From: DTFZ01 sp050260375 | GTDB taxonomy: Bacteria; Bacillota; Clostridia; Christensenellales; SZUA-584 | Direction: 5' to 3' | NCBI GenBank assembly: GCA_050260375.1 | Contig: JBLNCA010000037.1 | Coordinates: forward strand, 1-64,000 | DNA: 64,000 nucleotides | Part shown: positions 60,207 to 64,000 of the stretch, piece after piece | Layout: each line of letters starts with the position of its first letter | How positions within the stretch are numbered: position 1 is the first letter of the stretch | The notes under the pieces: generated by a model | What the model saw: only the letters and a program-made list of their open reading frames with translations | What the model was told of the DNA's origin: nothing | Database searches by the model: none | Translations under genes and position numbers: made by a program

Positions 60207-62639
60207 CTATGATATGAACGACTTGTACGCGGATACGACGTAGTCGCCGAGCACGGCCATCACGGCGGGGCTTCCCTTTGAAGTCCTTACCGAGCGCTCC
60301 AGCTGTTCGGTGGAGAGGTCAAACGTCTGGCCGGATTTAAGCACTACAGCTATGCTGCACGGCTCTGAAACCGGGAACGCCGCGGCAATGTAAGTGCCCG
60401 TCGTGCCGTTTTTCTGCATCGCCATAGTGATGACGCCTTTGCCGCCCCTTCGTTGCGTTTCGAAATTATATACGCGAGTCAGCTTGGCGTATCCAAGCTC
60501 GGTGAATATGGCGATATCGTCCTGCTCGTTTATCGGCGAGGCCATAACGACGCTGTCTCCCTTGCCAAGCGTTATGCCCTTGACGCCCTTTGCCGACCGC
60601 CCCATTGCAGAGACGTCGGCGGAGGAAAAGCGTATTGCCATACCCGCCTTTGAAACCACAAGCCAGTCGCTTTCGCCCTGCAGCAGGTTTACGGAAACAA
60701 TGCTGTCTCCCTCCGCAAGCCCGCACGCGACTATTTTTTTGTTGCGCACGTCGTATTCCGAAAGAGGCGTCCTCTTGATAAGCCCGTTTTTCGTCGCGAA
60801 AAACACGTCGCCCTTGGAGTAATCGTCCACGGAAAATATGCCGACTATGCTTTCCTTTGAGTTGATGCCGGCAAGTATGGCCCCTAAAGGCTTGCCTTTG
60901 TCTCTCGGCTTGCATTCGGGTATATCCTGCGCGGGCAGCGAATACAGGTTGCCAAGATTGGTAAAAATCTGTACGCGCCTGTCGGTAGAGGATGAAACGA
61001 TGCACTTCATGGGGTCGCCCTCGGCCACGGCCTGCGCGGATTTCTGGTACGACTTCTGGTTCACACGCTTTAAGAAGTCGTTTTGCGTAAGCATTATTAC
61101 GCATTCCTCTACGGATTTATACTCCTGTTCGTTTATCTCTATCTTATGGTCGGCTTCGAGTATCGTAGTCCTGCGGGCGTCGGCGTACTTATCCTTAATC
61201 TCGGTAAGCTCGTGTATTATGACTTTAAGCAGTTTCTGCTCCGATGCAAGTATAGCTTCCAGCCTCGCTATCGTCTCGAGTATAAACTCGTATTCTTTTT
61301 CCAGCGCTTCAATTTCCAGCGCGGTAAGACGTGCAAGCCGCATGTCGAGTATGGCCTGCGCCTGTATCTGCGTGAGCCCGAAGCGCGCGATAAGTTTTGC
61401 GCCAGCCTCCTTGGGAGAAGACGAACCCTTGATAATATGTATAACCTCGTCGATGTTCTGTACCGCTATAATGAGGCCTTTTAATATGTGCTCGCGCTGC
61501 TTTGCGCGCTCGAGATCGAACTTTGTGCGGCGAGTGACGACATCTTTCTGGAAATCTATATAGTGGTCTATTATGCTTAACAGCGAGAGCTGCTTCGGCT
61601 GGCCGTCCGCTATGCAAACCATGTTTATGCCGAAAGTAGTCTGCAAATCGGAATACTTGTAAAGGCAGTTCAGTATCTTCTTGGGGTCGTAGTCTTTGCG
61701 CACCTCTATTACCGCGCGTATGCCCGTGCGGTCCGACTCGTCGCGTATGTCGGAGACGCCAGCGAACATCTCTTTTTTCTGCTCGGTTATCTGCAGTATC
61801 TTCTCGAGCATCGCGGCCTTGTTTATCTGGTACGGCATCTCGGTGATTACTATTTTCGTCTTGCCGTTGGCGCCCTTTTCTATGCTTGTTTTGGCGCGCA
61901 ACGTTATCTTTCCGCGGCCCGTTTCATACGCCGTTCTCAATTCCTCAAGGTTGAGCATATAGCCGCCGGTGGGGAAGTCCGGCCCTTTGATGTGCTGCAT
62001 AAGCTCGTCGAGCGATAGCTTTGGGTTCCTGATGCGCGCGATTACGCCGTCGATTACTTCGCCCAGGTTGTGCGGCGGTATGTTAGTGGCAAGGCCGACC
62101 GCTATGCCCGAAGCGCCGTTGACCAGAAGGTTCGGAAAGCGCGCGGGAAGCATATCGGGCTCTTTCAGCGTGTCGTCGAAGTTGAAAGAAAACCTTACGG
62201 TGTCCTTCTGTATATGAGCGAGCATTTCCATAGCTATGGGGGAGAGTCGCGCTTCGGTATAGCGCATGGCCGCGGCGGAGTCGCCGTCCATGCTGCCGAA
62301 GTTTCCGTGCCCCGAAACGAGCGGCGCTCTCATCACAAAATCCTGCGCCATGCGCACCATAGCGTCGTATACCGCGGTGTCGCCGTGCGGGTGGTATTTT
62401 CCTAAGGTGTCGCCCACAATCCTTGCGGATTTCCTGTGCGGTTTGTCGGGCGTAAGCCCCAACTCGAGCATCGTATAGAGTATCCTGCGCTGTACGGGCT
62501 TCAAACCGTCTTCTACGCGCGGCAGCGCCCTGTCCATGATTACGTATTCCGCGAACGGTATCATGGAGTCGTGCATCATATCGCTCATCGAGACGGGAGT
62601 AATTTCGCTGTTATCGACCTCATACTTGTTACTGGGCAC
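60207..62639 (-). CDS. type IIA DNA topoisomerase subunit A (GyrA/ParC)
   Basis: An 810-residue subunit A. DNA-cleavage tyrosine Y127 in AAAMRYTEARLSP, the quinolone-pocket segment KYHPHGDTAVYD (81-92) and a C-terminal beta-pinwheel with the GyrA box QRRGGKG at 729-735. That box is a gyrase hallmark and points to supercoiling activity. The N-terminus (MMHDSMIPFAEYVIMDRALPR) resembles the third, ParC-like clostridial group instead. The symbol is left open. GTG start with GAAGGTGAT upstream, overlapping subunit B by 11 bases. Confidence 0.92.
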   Translation of the reverse strand: MPSNKYEVDNSEITPVSMSDMMHDSMIPFAEYVIMDRALPRVEDGLKPVQRRILYTMLELGLTPDKPHRKSARIVGDTLGKYHPHGDTAVYDAMVRMAQDFVMRAPLVSGHGNFGSMDGDSAAAMRYTEARLSPIAMEMLAHIQKDTVRFSFNFDDTLKEPDMLPARFPNLLVNGASGIAVGLATNIPPHNLGEVIDGVIARIRNPKLSLDELMQHIKGPDFPTGGYMLNLEELRTAYETGRGKITLRAKTSIEKGANGKTKIVITEMPYQINKAAMLEKILQITEQKKEMFAGVSDIRDESDRTGIRAVIEVRKDYDPKKILNCLYKYSDLQTTFGINMVCIADGQPKQLSLLSIIDHYIDFQKDVVTRRTKFDLERAKQREHILKGLIIAVQNIDEVIHIIKGSSSPKEAGAKLIARFGLTQIQAQAILDMRLARLTALEIEALEKEYEFILETIARLEAILASEQKLLKVIIHELTEIKDKYADARRTTILEADHKIEINEQEYKSVEECVIMLTQNDFLKRVNQKSYQKSAQAVAEGDPMKCIVSSSTDRRVQIFTNLGNLYSLPAQDIPECKPRDKGKPLGAILAGINSKESIVGIFSVDDYSKGDVFFATKNGLIKRTPLSEYDVRNKKIVACGLAEGDSIVSVNLLQGESDWLVVSKAGMAIRFSSADVSAMGRSAKGVKGITLGKGDSVVMASPINEQDDIAIFTELGYAKLTRVYNFETQRRGGKGVITMAMQKNGTTGTYIAAAFPVSEPCSIAVVLKSGQTFDLSTEQLERSVRTSKGSPAVMAVLGDYVVSAYKSFIS

Positions 62640-64000
62640 GTTCCATCACCTTCTCTTTAAAAAAGCTGTCCTCTTTGTTGAAATTCGCATGCTCGGATAT
62701 ATAGAGTTTCCTCGGTTCCGGCTTGTCGCCCATTAAAAGCGTAACCAGACGCTCGGCTTCCGCCAAGTCGTCGAGTTCCACGCGGTAGAGCTTTCTTGAA
62801 GCGGGGTTCATAGTAGTCTCCCAGAGCTGCTCGGGGTTCATCTCTCCCAAGCCCTTGTAGCGCTGCACGTTGGCGTCCTTGCCCAGCGCCTCCTGCGCCG
62901 CTTTAAGCTCGGCGTCCGTGTACGCGTATATGGTTTTTGTGCCCTTGTATACCCTGTAAAGCGGCGGCCTGCCTATAAAGATATGCCCCGACGTCAGCAG
63001 ATCCCTGAAATAACGGTAGAAGAACGTCAGCAGTATGGCGCGTATGTGGGCGCCGTCCTGGTCCGCGTCCGCGAGTATTATTATCTTGTGATAGTTAAGC
63101 GCGCTCTCGTCGAAAACGCCGTCGAACCCGGTGCCGAGCGCCGTTATTATCGAGCGGAACTCCTCGTTCTCAATAACCTGGTCAAGCCTCTTTTTTTCCA
63201 CGTTGAGCGGCTTGCCACGCAGCGGCAGTATAGCCTGAAAGCGGCGGTCGCGGCCTTGCTTCGCGCTGCCGCCCGCGCTGTCGCCCTCGACTATGAACAG
63301 CTCGTTCTTCGTGGCTTCCCTGCCCGTACAGCTGGCAAGCTTGCCCACGAGCGGCGCGCCCTCGAGCTTGCTGCGCTGGCGTTCGAGCTTTTTAGCCTTT
63401 GTCGCCGCCTCCCGGGCTTTGGCGGCCTTTATTGCCTTGCCTACCAGCTCGGTTGCCATCGCGGTGTTGTTGAGGTCTGAAAGGAACAGCGAAAGCTTTT
63501 CCTGAACGATGCTCTCCACAACTGTTTTGACTTCGGTGTTGCCGAGCTTTGCCTTGGTCTGGCCCTCAAATTGCGCGTCTTTCATTTTAACGCTTATTAC
63601 TGCGGAGAGTCCCTCGCGGTAGTCGTCGCCCGAGAGGTTGTCGTCCTTTTCCTTAAGCAGCCCCGCCTGGCGCGCGTATTCGTTCATAACCTTCGTATGT
63701 GCGGTCTTAAAGCCCACCACATGCGTTCCGCCGTCGGCGGTCTGTATATTGTTTACGAACGAGAGTATATTCTCGTTGTACGTGTCGTTATACTGAAGGG
63801 CAATTTCTACCTTTATGTCGCCCTTTTCGCCGTCCAGATATATAGGCGTTTTATGCAGCACTTTCTTGTCTTCGTTGAGATATTGCACAAAATCGACTAT
63901 GCCGCCCTGATAATCGAACACGGCTTTCCTTGGCTTGCCGTCCTTTTTCTGGCGCTCGTCGATGAGCGTTATCTTTACGCCCTTTGTGAGGTATGAAAGC
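62629..64000 (-). CDS. type IIA DNA topoisomerase subunit B (GyrB/ParE), 5' end outside window
   Basis: The C-terminal 457 or so residues of subunit B; the frame stays open to the window edge (SYLTKGVKITLIDER upstream of the first internal ATG), so the GHKL ATPase domain lies to the right. The Toprim region is visible: FIVEGDSAGGSAKQGRDRRFQA (EGDSAGG) near the middle and ADADQDGAHIRALL-type metal site ILADADQDGAHIR. The C-terminal KGLGEMNPEQLWETTMNP follows. It pairs with the overlapping subunit A. Confidence 0.93.
   Translation of the reverse strand, partial: LSYLTKGVKITLIDERQKKDGKPRKAVFDYQGGIVDFVQYLNEDKKVLHKTPIYLDGEKGDIKVEIALQYNDTYNENILSFVNNIQTADGGTHVVGFKTAHTKVMNEYARQAGLLKEKDDNLSGDDYREGLSAVISVKMKDAQFEGQTKAKLGNTEVKTVVESIVQEKLSLFLSDLNNTAMATELVGKAIKAAKAREAATKAKKLERQRSKLEGAPLVGKLASCTGREATKNELFIVEGDSAGGSAKQGRDRRFQAILPLRGKPLNVEKKRLDQVIENEEFRSIITALGTGFDGVFDESALNYHKIIILADADQDGAHIRAILLTFFYRYFRDLLTSGHIFIGRPPLYRVYKGTKTIYAYTDAELKAAQEALGKDANVQRYKGLGEMNPEQLWETTMNPASRKLYRVELDDLAEAERLVTLLMGDKPEPRKLYISEHANFNKEDSFFKEKVMERAQ

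Overview
The window looks like a chromosomal segment of an anaerobic, low-to-mid GC member of the Bacillota, class Clostridia. The evidence is indirect: sigma-A type promoters (TTGACA-17-TATAAT), strong GGAGG ribosome-binding sites, HPr kinase, a class B sortase, a SleB-type cell-wall hydrolase, DUF5685 and DUF4203 type proteins, and an L10 leader with an attenuator. I cannot name the genus; an uncultured Christensenellales-like lineage is only a guess.

Layout. 1-118 holds the 3' end of a group II intron whose body lies outside the window. 228-8029 is an arginine operon on the minus strand, argC-argB-argD-carB-argF-GNAT, with a promoter and an ARG-box-like operator at 8059-8087. argJ sits apart at 40442-41635. 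8163-11153 is a MacA/MacB-type efflux operon. 11218-11460 carries a sigma-A promoter, a probable c-di-GMP-I riboswitch with an overlapping terminator, and a second terminator hairpin, upstream of a beta-CASP metallo-beta-lactamase gene. 16138-16335 holds initiator and elongator tRNA-Met genes. They are followed by an AT-rich mini-island (TPR gene flanked by four TATGGTTCCA motifs) and a broken SDR gene. 17707-26535 (mostly minus) contains a chemotaxis receptor, a sortase, a transglutaminase lipoprotein, a compact type IV pilus-like operon (PilT-like ATPase, PilC/GspF, pilin-like proteins) and an O6-alkylguanine DNA methyltransferase.

26716-30398 is the classic rpmG-secE-nusG-rplK-rplA / L10 leader-rplJ-rplL block. 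30768-40212 is a mixed region: DUF5685, a J-domain protein, a disrupted SanA-like gene, an Imm-5-like protein, DUF362, a phosphoglycerate-mutase-like enzyme, an iron alcohol dehydrogenase, a LysM protein and two DUF4203-like membrane proteins. 41704-43196 is a Crp/Fnr regulator divergent from a ferredoxin-type protein, with a palindromic operator between them. 45356-51693 is the F1Fo ATP synthase operon. It lacks a free atpH: the C-terminal domain of delta is fused to the N-terminus of alpha. 51810-60164 has a TetR regulator, a SleB hydrolase, a solute-binding protein, ROK kinase, HPr kinase/phosphorylase, a HAD phosphatase and a D-Ala-D-Ala carboxypeptidase. The window ends in type IIA topoisomerase subunits A and B (B incomplete).

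Three dispersed repeat families run through the intergenic spaces. One is a 36-bp hairpin repeat beginning CGGGGTCCCC (nine copies at five loci, all in the same orientation). One is a GGAACGGCAC...CGTTCCC palindrome (two copies). One is a 111-bp inverted-repeat element at 54239-54349. The most notable single observation is the delta-alpha fusion in the ATP synthase operon; next are the riboswitch with no obvious regulated gene before its second terminator, and the hairpin repeat family.
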